From IMG/VR virus record IMGVR_UViG_3300046750_000304, positions 1 to 21,101 of that record: 21,101 nucleotides of DNA. One strand, given 5' to 3'. This document shows positions 1 through 5,789 of this stretch, piece by piece. Both the position numbers and the translations under genes were made by a program. Origin of the DNA: a virus. How positions within the stretch are numbered: the stretch's first letter is position 1; each line of letters opens with the position of its first letter. Under the pieces are notes generated by a model. The model had not been told where the DNA came from. It did not search any database and worked only from the letters and a program-made list of their open reading frames with translations.

Positions 1-1
1 C

Positions 2-2848
2 ATAGGTGTTACACCTTACTCTTATTCAAGATTAACTACTGAAGGTTCAGACAATACAAGTTCTAATTATGCTTTTATTGCTTATAAAGAAAATACAGAC
101 GCTATTCTTTCTTGTAGAAATGATGGTAATGTTTTTATACCTGGTCAAGGAAATTATTTAAAATTTGGCGGTTATAGTTACATTGGTGAAAGTTTAGATG
201 ATTTACATTCTTTAACAATCGCATCTGATTTTACTGAATCAATAAGATTTGCACATTATAATAGAACAACATCAGCTTATGAGCTGAATATGATAATTGA
301 TGATAATTCAAGAGTTGGAATTAACACACCATCCCCAACAACACTTTTACATCTTGACCAAGTATCAAATGATAGAGCTGGTGGTTTATATATTGAAAGA
401 AATGGTAGTAATTATGGTTTAGCGGCATTTGTAAACACAGGTGGTTATGGAATCATTGGAAGTGGTGGGGATTACAATCTTGATATAATAACAATGAATT
501 TTAGTACTGGTAATGTTGGAATTGGAATTTCCGACCCATCAGCGGCAAAATTAGTTGTTAACTCTAGTTCAAACCCACAAATATTAGTAAAAAAACAAAC
601 AAGTGGTGGTGGTGCTGAAATATTATTTGAACATAATTCTGGTGGTACTCAATATGCTAGTATAAAATACGACCAATCTGGTGATAATCAATTATACATA
701 ACAACTGGTTATGATTCGCCAAATGATTTAAACAGAATTTATTTGCAACCTGGTGGCGAAACTGCTTTGACTTTATTTGGTGGTAATAATTCAACTGGTA
801 CTGCTGGAACTGTTACTTTAAATGTAAACGCTTGGTTAAAAGGTTATGCTGTTGCAAATTCAACACAACAAAATTTAATTCGTAGCCGAGCTATGGGTTA
901 TCCTGGCTATTATGGTTTACAAATTGGTCAAGAAACTAATCATATTGCTTTATTTATTGACCCTGGCTCTGTCTCTGGTGGTTCTTTTAGTGGGAATATT
1001 AATGAAATAATGATACCAAATAAAGTTGTTTTTGAACAAGCAAACTCAGCTGGTAACAACTGGCTTTATGGTCAATCAATAACTTTAGACAATGGAAAGC
1101 TAGGGTTAGGAATAATGTCGCCATCAACTAAATTTCACATTCAAGATGGTACTGGTGGTGGCAACCCAACTGATTCAAGAACTAAATTATATATAGATTC
1201 TAGCGGTGAAGCATACATAGGTATAAACGTACCTACAAATTCTTTTGGTGGTATTAGATTAGCCGCTGGTGGCTCTAATAAAGCATTTTTTGAATTATAT
1301 GATAATACAACACAAGGTCAAAAATTAAGTTTAGGTACTGTTGATGCTAGGGATGTTGTTATTAATACTACTAATACTGAGCGTTTAAGAATTAACTCTA
1401 ATGGTAATGTTAATCTTTTAAACACTAGCTCAACTGATAGCAGACATTTTGGAATAACTAATGCGGCTGGAACAACTGGTTGGACATTTGGGAATGGTGT
1501 AATTGCAAATTCACATCAATTTGTTATTTATGATAATACAGCTGGTGATGATAGATTGTTAATAAATAGTAGTGGGGGTGTTGGAATAAACTGCGATGCT
1601 GGAAGTTATCGTTTTAAGATAAACAGTACACAATCAGAAACCGAAGCTATTAGGGTTGAAAAACCTTATAGCTCAGCACGAAATATCGGTAGTGTTGTAC
1701 ATGGCAACAACTTTGTAAGGAATTCCTACGATACGTTTACAATAGCACAATCAGATGTTTCTTGTTTAGTAATAACAGAAACTGTTGCCGCATCAAATCA
1801 AGGTGTTGAGCAAAGATTAACATTGACTGCTGGTGATGGCAAATGTGTTATTGGTACATCATCAACTATAACTAATGGAATGTATTTTAATGTTGCTAGG
1901 TCAACAAACTCACCTGGTTATGTAGCAACAAATGGAATTACAGCATTACGTTTGACTAATAATGGTGATGCAACTTTTTATGCAAATGCAATAGTTCCAA
2001 ATAGTGTATATGTTGGTGATTACATATATCACAAAGATGATACAAACACTTATATAAGGTTTACAGAAGATACATTTACATTTAGAACTGGTGGCGATGA
2101 TAGAGCTATTTTAAATAATAACGCTTTAAATGTTGGACCAGGTACAACAACCTCATCAACAGTAAATGATGGACCGCTAAGAGTTTGTAATAACTCGACT
2201 GGTCAAACTAATATGGGTAGGGGTAGTATTGCTGTTCAATTAGGACCAAAATCAACTAGAACTGCTACTGTTGGTAATTTTTATGGTGGTATTACTTGGA
2301 ATGGTTTATTAAATTATGGCAATGGCACAGGTTATGATATAGCACCTCATGTATGGGTTGGTGCAAAAATGAAAGATTTTCCTGGCTCTGAAAGGTCAAG
2401 TTTTGTTGTAGGTGTTAAATCTGGTTCTGGTTCTACTGGAAGTGGTAATAATATTCCAGTTGAAAGAATGGAAATTGATTATACTGGTAAAATGACTGTA
2501 AGTGGTAATATTTTAGCTACTGGAACAATTACAGCTAATGGTGATATAATAGCTTTTTCAGATAAAAGATTAAAGGAAAATATAAAACCTATTGATAATG
2601 CACTTGAAAAAATAACAAAATTAGAGGGTGTTAGCTATAATAGAATAGATATTGATGATAAATCTAATAAAGTTGGTTTTATCGCTCAAGATGTCAAAAA
2701 AGTATTGCCAGAGGTTGTAAGTGATAATGAGAAATATTTAGGTGTTAGCTATGGTAACATGACAGCAGTATTGGTTGAAGCAATAAAAGAACAACAAAAA
2801 CAAATTGTATCTTTACAAAAAGAAATTAATAATTTAAAAAATAAATAA
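2..2848 (+). CDS. Tail fibre protein with C-terminal S74 intramolecular chaperone domain (5'-partial)
   Basis: The reading frame is open from base 2, so the gene enters from the left; the ATG at 290 is internal. About 948 residues are visible. The body is Gly/Ser/Thr/Asn-rich with degenerate adhesin-like repeats of the form G-x-V-G-I-x-x-x-P (near bases 308, 509, 1093, 1573), typical of beta-rich trimeric fibres. The last ~95 residues are a peptidase S74 (endosialidase-type) chaperone domain beginning SDKRLKENI (Ser at 2558-2560) and including GFIAQDV, followed by a C-terminal coiled coil. In this family the domain drives trimerisation and then cuts itself off at the SD motif using a Ser-Lys pair, so the mature fibre probably ends there. 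The role as receptor-binding fibre is inferred from architecture; the receptor is unknown. It lies one base before the next gene. Confidence 0.88.
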   Translation: MGVTPYSYSRLTTEGSDNTSSNYAFIAYKENTDAILSCRNDGNVFIPGQGNYLKFGGYSYIGESLDDLHSLTIASDFTESIRFAHYNRTTSAYELNMIIDDNSRVGINTPSPTTLLHLDQVSNDRAGGLYIERNGSNYGLAAFVNTGGYGIIGSGGDYNLDIITMNFSTGNVGIGISDPSAAKLVVNSSSNPQILVKKQTSGGGAEILFEHNSGGTQYASIKYDQSGDNQLYITTGYDSPNDLNRIYLQPGGETALTLFGGNNSTGTAGTVTLNVNAWLKGYAVANSTQQNLIRSRAMGYPGYYGLQIGQETNHIALFIDPGSVSGGSFSGNINEIMIPNKVVFEQANSAGNNWLYGQSITLDNGKLGLGIMSPSTKFHIQDGTGGGNPTDSRTKLYIDSSGEAYIGINVPTNSFGGIRLAAGGSNKAFFELYDNTTQGQKLSLGTVDARDVVINTTNTERLRINSNGNVNLLNTSSTDSRHFGITNAAGTTGWTFGNGVIANSHQFVIYDNTAGDDRLLINSSGGVGINCDAGSYRFKINSTQSETEAIRVEKPYSSARNIGSVVHGNNFVRNSYDTFTIAQSDVSCLVITETVAASNQGVEQRLTLTAGDGKCVIGTSSTITNGMYFNVARSTNSPGYVATNGITALRLTNNGDATFYANAIVPNSVYVGDYIYHKDDTNTYIRFTEDTFTFRTGGDDRAILNNNALNVGPGTTTSSTVNDGPLRVCNNSTGQTNMGRGSIAVQLGPKSTRTATVGNFYGGITWNGLLNYGNGTGYDIAPHVWVGAKMKDFPGSERSSFVVGVKSGSGSTGSGNNIPVERMEIDYTGKMTVSGNILATGTITANGDIIAFSDKRLKENIKPIDNALEKITKLEGVSYNRIDIDDKSNKVGFIAQDVKKVLPEVVSDNEKYLGVSYGNMTAVLVEAIKEQQKQIVSLQKEINNLKNK

Positions 2849-2849
2849 A

Positions 2850-3212
2850 ATGGCAGAAATTACTTATAAATGGCAAGTAGATAGCATGAATGAGGACCCT
2901 ATACTAGATGATTTAGAAAATGTTGTAACTTATGTTGGTTTTAGTTATGTTGGAACTGAGCCAATAGAAAATCCTAATGACCCAAAATCAAATTATTGGA
3001 TTGGATATTATAGTACAAATAAAAAACTTTCACCACCAGACCCAAATAATTTTAAACCATTAAATGAATTAACTGAAAGCGAAGTTTTAAGCTGGGTTAC
3101 TGGCGAATATAATGTTGATGATTTAAAACCTAGCATACTACAACAAATAAACGACCAAAAACACCCAACAAATATTCCAATAAATTTACCCTGGAATAAA
3201 AAAGATGTATAA
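2850..3212 (+). CDS. Small fibre-adjacent protein, DUF7936-like
   Basis: This 120-aa protein starts one base after the fibre stop codon, so it is almost certainly co-transcribed and translationally coupled. It has an N-terminal beta-rich half (TYKWQVDSM, then VVTYVGFSYVGTEP), a central region with a PxDxxNFxPLNELTESEVLSWV segment, and a C-terminal INLPW motif. This order (beta strands, a 'LTExEVLxWV' helix, then PLPW near the end) matches from memory a small domain common beside fibre genes of aquatic phages (DUF7936). I did not run a search, so the family name is tentative. The function is unknown; its position suggests a fibre-associated or fibre-assembly role. Acidic, with no signal peptide or membrane segment. 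Confidence 0.72.
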   Translation: MAEITYKWQVDSMNEDPILDDLENVVTYVGFSYVGTEPIENPNDPKSNYWIGYYSTNKKLSPPDPNNFKPLNELTESEVLSWVTGEYNVDDLKPSILQQINDQKHPTNIPINLPWNKKDV

Positions 3213-3214
3213 TT

Positions 3215-3751
3215 ATGGCTTGTCCAAATATTGCAAATGATGAAATCTCAATGTTTAAAACTGGTCGTGAGAGAACTGGAGCTGGTTATGATTCTAGTTA
3301 TAATCTAAGCACACCAATATATATGTCTGATTTACAAAGATTATCTGGTGGTAATACAAGTGGCTCAGGTCAAAATTATCCAGCAGTAAATACATTAAAT
3401 CCAGTTGAAAACCGACCAGATGGTGAAAATCCATTGCAAATGAGTGAATTTAGTGAGTATAACCAAAATGTAACAAGGTCAGCATTTAATTATATATACA
3501 GCTCATCTAGTAGTTCAAATGCTTGTCAAGCTGGTATTCCCTCACCAACTCCTTATTTTCATACTGATGTAAATAATTTGGTGCCAGATGCTGGTGGTGG
3601 TCAATATACTGCATATACAACTATAAGTGGCTCAACAGTTGTTGCGGCTGGTTACTATTCAATTTATTCAACTGGTAATTTTCCTAGTGCAAGTGGAAAA
3701 TATATGCAAGTAGGTAGTAATGGTGCAATTTTATCAATAGGTAATTGTTAA
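3215..3751 (+). CDS. Putative virion structural protein of unknown function
   Basis: A 178-aa protein starting two bases after the previous gene. It is rich in Ser, Gly, Asn and Tyr, with a run of six serines (YIYSSSSSSN), and lacks membrane segments. The N-terminal part contains ISMFKTGRERTGAG and then MSDLQRLSGG, and the middle contains NPLQMSEFSEYNQN. This DLxxxxGG ... PLxMSEF arrangement resembles small structural proteins seen next to fibre genes in marine phages, in which a short N-terminal segment may anchor to the virion. The C-terminal half is Gly/Tyr/Ser-rich and probably beta-structured. I do not recognise a named family. Role inferred only from position and composition: a minor tail or fibre-tip component. 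Confidence 0.7.
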   Translation: MACPNIANDEISMFKTGRERTGAGYDSSYNLSTPIYMSDLQRLSGGNTSGSGQNYPAVNTLNPVENRPDGENPLQMSEFSEYNQNVTRSAFNYIYSSSSSSNACQAGIPSPTPYFHTDVNNLVPDAGGGQYTAYTTISGSTVVAAGYYSIYSTGNFPSASGKYMQVGSNGAILSIGNC

Positions 3752-3761
3752 AATAAATTCT

Positions 3762-3777
3762 TAAATTTGTATAATTA
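3762..3777 (+). promoter_or_regulatory. Candidate promoter -7 box (TAnnTTTG)
   Basis: TAAATTTG at 3762-3769 matches the Bacteroidota -7 consensus TAnnTTTG. It overlaps TTTGTATAATTA (3766-3777), a variant of the 12-base motif seen upstream of other genes here. It lies 12 bases before the ATG at 3790, in a 38-base A/T-rich gap. A clear TTTG at -33 is not visible. Confidence 0.4.
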
Positions 3778-3789
3778 AATTTTTAAAAA

Positions 3790-4026
3790 ATGAGCAAACT
3801 AGAGGAAAAAGAGTTACAAGAATTAAAGCAAACAATAGCTAAACCAAACCAAATTGCAACTGAAATTGGTATGCGAGTAATTGCATATAAATCTATTGAC
3901 AAACTTGTTGATGCATTTGGTGAGGCATCTAAAGAACAACAAGAGTTAATGAAATCAATTGAGGAAAAACATGGCAAAGGTTCTTTAAATATTGATACTG
4001 GCGAAATTACACCAATAGAGGAATAA
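3790..4026 (+). CDS. Small coiled-coil protein of unknown function
   Basis: This 78-aa acidic protein is mostly predicted helix (heptad-like MSKLEEKELQELKQTIAK and FGEASKEQQELMKSIEEK). It ends in a conserved-looking tail, EKHGKGSLNIDTGEITP. Small phage coiled-coil proteins that end in 'KYGxGxINxxxGEI' are common in structural regions, but I know of no assigned function. Its stop codon (4024-4026) overlaps the ATG of the first tail-tube gene at 4026, so the two are translationally coupled. It has its own candidate promoter and opens the tail-tube operon. A minor head-tail or tail-completion component is possible, but that is positional inference only. Confidence 0.72.
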   Translation: MSKLEEKELQELKQTIAKPNQIATEIGMRVIAYKSIDKLVDAFGEASKEQQELMKSIEEKHGKGSLNIDTGEITPIEE

Positions 4027-4493
4027 TGCCAGTTTTAAATGCCAGTAGCTTTTTATTATTAAAAGATACAACAGTTATTGGTCATTCTAAAAGCACATCA
4101 TTCAATATTAATGTAGATACACCAGAATCAACTACAAAAGATAGTTTAGGATGGCGTGAAATTATACCAGGTGTTAAATCTGGTACAATTAATTGTGAGT
4201 GCTTAACTGATTATTCTAACAGCTTAAATTTTGATGAAATTGCCGACATGATTATAACTCGGCAAAAAGCAGTTTTTTATTTTAAAGATACTGTAAACAC
4301 TAAATTAATAGTTAGGGGTGAGGGTTTTATTGTATCGGTTGATGAAACTGCGGAGTTTGAAAATGCAACCTCTTTTAACTTAGACATAAATTTAACTGGT
4401 ATTTTTACAGTTAGTGATGCATCTGAGGGTAAAACATGGGATAATGTCTTTGAAAAATGGGAGGATATTGCTACAAACTGGGAAAATGTATAA
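4026..4493 (+). CDS. Tail tube protein, paralogue 1 (with W-rich C-terminal extension)
   Basis: A 155-aa protein of the phage tail-tube class, which stacks as rings around the tape measure to form the DNA conduit. It shares with the next gene an ordered set of motifs: VIGHSxS near the N-terminus, PExTTKDSxGWREIIPGVKSG in the first third, EIAD in the middle, and GEGFI followed by an Ala-Glu rich strand and an LTGIF strand near the end. The two are clearly homologous, from tandem duplication. This copy has about 25 extra C-terminal residues rich in Trp (KTWDNVFEKWEDIATNWENV). It overlaps the upstream gene by one base. The lower promoter investment and the extension suggest a minor, specialised tube subunit such as a terminal ring, but this is inference. 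Confidence 0.82.
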   Translation: MPVLNASSFLLLKDTTVIGHSKSTSFNINVDTPESTTKDSLGWREIIPGVKSGTINCECLTDYSNSLNFDEIADMIITRQKAVFYFKDTVNTKLIVRGEGFIVSVDETAEFENATSFNLDINLTGIFTVSDASEGKTWDNVFEKWEDIATNWENV

Positions 4494-4501
4494 ATATTTT
4501 A

Positions 4502-4513
4502 TTTGTATATTTG
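4502..4513 (+). promoter_or_regulatory. Strong candidate promoter for the major tail tube gene
   Basis: TTTGTATATTTG contains a perfect Bacteroidota -7 box, TATATTTG (4506-4513), 30 bases upstream of the ATG at 4544 and directly behind the stop codon of the first tube gene. A canonical -33 TTTG at the usual distance is not evident. It would allow the second tube protein to be made in excess of the first. Confidence 0.55.
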
Positions 4514-4543
4514 TCTTAAATTAATAATTAAAAAATATAAATT

Positions 4544-4966
4544 ATGGCTACTGTTGGAGTATTTTCTGGAACTAACTTATTACTAAAATTTGCCGCTGAT
4601 GGTGGTTCACCAGCATCAATTGGACATTCAACATCTTGTTCACTTTCACTATCTAATGATTTGCCAGAGGCAACTACAAAAGATAGCAATGGTTTTCAAG
4701 AGGTTATTGCTGGTGTAAAAAGTGGTGAAATTAGTTTTGAAGGTTTAGTTGCTTATGATGATGCAAATAATGCTATTGAGGCGGCTGATTTTCTTTTAGC
4801 TAGGACAAAATTAGATTGGTCTTTTGGAACTGCCGCTACTGGGGATGAAGTTTATTCTGGTGAGGGTTTTATTAGCTCAATTGAAATGAGTGCCGAAATG
4901 GAATCACCAGTATCTTATTCTGGTTCGATTACTGTTACTGGTGCAATTGCTAAATCAACTAACTAA
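4544..4966 (+). CDS. Major tail tube protein, paralogue 2
   Basis: A 140-aa protein homologous to the preceding gene product. The shared pattern includes IGHSxS, LPEATTKDSNGFQEVIAGVKSG, an Ala-Asp segment, GEGFISS, and a final beta strand ending TGAI. The compact single-domain form without a C-terminal extension fits a major tail-tube subunit, which polymerises in hundreds of copies. It has its own perfect TATATTTG promoter box upstream and a stable hairpin immediately after, features fitting a highly expressed gene. The leader ATATAAATTATGGC is identical to that of the next gene, indicating a shared SD-independent translation signal. Assignment as the major rather than minor copy is inferred from these signals. 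Confidence 0.85.
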   Translation: MATVGVFSGTNLLLKFAADGGSPASIGHSTSCSLSLSNDLPEATTKDSNGFQEVIAGVKSGEISFEGLVAYDDANNAIEAADFLLARTKLDWSFGTAATGDEVYSGEGFISSIEMSAEMESPVSYSGSITVTGAIAKSTN

Positions 4967-4987
4967 GAAAAATAACATATAATCTAA

Positions 4988-5017
4988 AGGGGTATAGCTT
5001 AAGGAAACTATACCCTT
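4988..5017 (+). terminator. Hairpin after the major tail tube gene (attenuator or weak terminator)
   Basis: GGGTATAG (4990-4997) pairs perfectly with CTATACCC (5008-5015), and outer A-U and G-U pairs extend the stem to 10 bp around a 10-base loop. It is followed by TTATATATATA rather than a clean U tract, so it may only partly terminate, or may protect the 3' end of the abundant tube mRNA while allowing some read-through to the chaperone genes. Confidence 0.6.
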
Positions 5018-5032
5018 ATATATATATAAATT

Positions 5033-5419
5033 ATGGCAAACAAGAAACGAGGGTACTACACCCTAAAACTAGGTGGTAAAATGCGAACTATGCATTTTTC
5101 GATGAATTTCTGGTCCAACTTTACTGAACAACTTAATATTTCACTTGACCAAATAGGTGAGGTTTTTGCTGGTGGTATGTCTATAAAAGGTATTAGAGCT
5201 TTGATATATTCTGGCCTTTTAGCACATGACCAAGAGCAAGGTAATGATATTGATTACAATGAATTTAAAGTTGGAATGTGGCTTGAGGATTTTGATTCTG
5301 AAAAATTAAATGATGTGGTAAATGCAATGATGGAATCAAGAATTTTAGGTAATGACTTAAATATGGGAGTTGCTAGAAATATTAAAAAAACCTCAAAACC
5401 TACAAAAGAGGGAAAGTAA
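5033..5419 (+). CDS. Tail assembly chaperone, short form (lambda gpG-like)
   Basis: A 128-aa protein located between the tail tube and tape measure genes, the invariant position of tail assembly chaperones. These bind the tape measure protein and recruit tube subunits, and are absent from the finished virion. The N-terminus is beta-like (YYTLKLGGKMRTMHFSMNF) and the rest mostly helical, as in this group. The last codons read GAG-GGA-AAG-TAA, so the heptamer G GGA AAG abuts the stop codon. This is a classic -1 slippery site, and the overlapping frame gives a longer form. Sequence similarity to gpG itself is not evident; the call rests on synteny, size, the frameshift site and the downstream frame. 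Confidence 0.8.
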   Translation: MANKKRGYYTLKLGGKMRTMHFSMNFWSNFTEQLNISLDQIGEVFAGGMSIKGIRALIYSGLLAHDQEQGNDIDYNEFKVGMWLEDFDSEKLNDVVNAMMESRILGNDLNMGVARNIKKTSKPTKEGK

Positions 5420-5437
5420 CAACCCAGCTGACATGGG
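5410..5437 (+). other. Programmed -1 ribosomal frameshift site (G GGA AAG plus hairpin)
   Basis: The heptamer GGGAAAG occupies 5410-5416 in the correct X XXY YYZ phase, directly before the TAA at 5417-5419. Slippage by -1 continues translation into the frame starting GTA at 5416. After a 6-base spacer, CCCA (5423-5426) can pair with TGGG (5434-5437) around a 7-base loop, a possible stimulatory hairpin. The -1 frame is open only from 5386 (TAA at 5383-5385), so slippage must occur in a ~30-base window, and this is the only well-formed heptamer in it. Confidence 0.8.
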
Positions 5438-5748
5438 ATAGTTTATTGGATTATTATATTGGTCAAGCTGGGATTATGCCAGATATTTTTTGGAAAAATA
5501 CTTGGAAAGAAAATCATTTACTTGGCGAATCACACATGATAAAATCTAATATGCAATGGGAACAAGTAAGGTATATTGCATCAATGTTATATAATGTCAA
5601 TTGCAATAAAAAAGCTCAAATGATTACACCAGATAAATTATTCCCTTTGCCTCAAGATGTCTATTTACAAAGAGGCAAACCAAAATCATCAAAAGATGAA
5701 ATGATGGCATTTAAAAAATTATCTGAATCTAAAAAGCCACAAAAATAA
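5416..5748 (+). CDS. Tail assembly chaperone frameshift extension (gpT-like part of G-T fusion)
   Basis: This 110-codon open frame lies in the -1 frame relative to the upstream gene. It has no ATG near its beginning; the only early start would be a TTG at 5446, in mid-domain and with no leader. The simplest reading is that it is made solely as the C-terminal part of a ~238-aa G-T fusion after slippage at 5410-5416. The encoded segment has the motif G-x-M-P-D-I-F-W-x-x-T-W-x-E near its start, resembling the 'PxxFWxxTxxE' pattern of tail chaperone C-terminal domains, and a basic Lys/Ser-rich end. In lambda the T part binds the tape measure protein. Its stop codon sits in the loop of an intrinsic terminator. 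Confidence 0.75.
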   Translation, partial: VTTQLTWDSLLDYYIGQAGIMPDIFWKNTWKENHLLGESHMIKSNMQWEQVRYIASMLYNVNCNKKAQMITPDKLFPLPQDVYLQRGKPKSSKDEMMAFKKLSESKKPQK

Positions 5749-5764
5749 GTGGCTTATTTTTTTT
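5734..5764 (+). terminator. Intrinsic terminator overlapping the end of the chaperone gene
   Basis: AAGCCAC (5734-5740) and GTGGCTT (5749-5755) form a perfect 7-bp stem with an 8-base A-rich loop containing the gpT-like stop codon. This is followed by ATTTTTTTT. A textbook Rho-independent terminator that would set the tape measure gene apart from the tube and chaperone unit. Confidence 0.8.
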
Positions 5765-5773
5765 GTATTTTTG
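5762..5773 (+). promoter_or_regulatory. Candidate promoter for the tape measure gene
   Basis: TTTGTATTTTTG contains the -7 box TATTTTTG (5766-5773), 16 bases before the ATG at 5790. Its first three bases are the end of the preceding terminator's U tract, giving a back-to-back terminator and promoter. Confidence 0.5.
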
Positions 5774-5789
5774 AATAAAATAAAATTAC

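Noticed and set aside
290-292. ATG at 290 as the start of the fibre gene
   Set aside because: The same frame is open back to base 2 with fibre-like sequence, so the gene begins outside the window.
1730-5216. General avoidance of palindromic restriction sites
   Set aside because: GAATTC is present (1730-1735) and GGCC is present repeatedly (for example 5213-5216), as are TGGCCA, CCATGG and GTTAAC. The avoidance I see is limited to GATC and GCWGC.
5446-5748. Independent gene starting at TTG 5446
   Set aside because: No leader, and the preceding in-frame codons continue the domain. A -1 frameshift at 5410-5416 explains the frame better.
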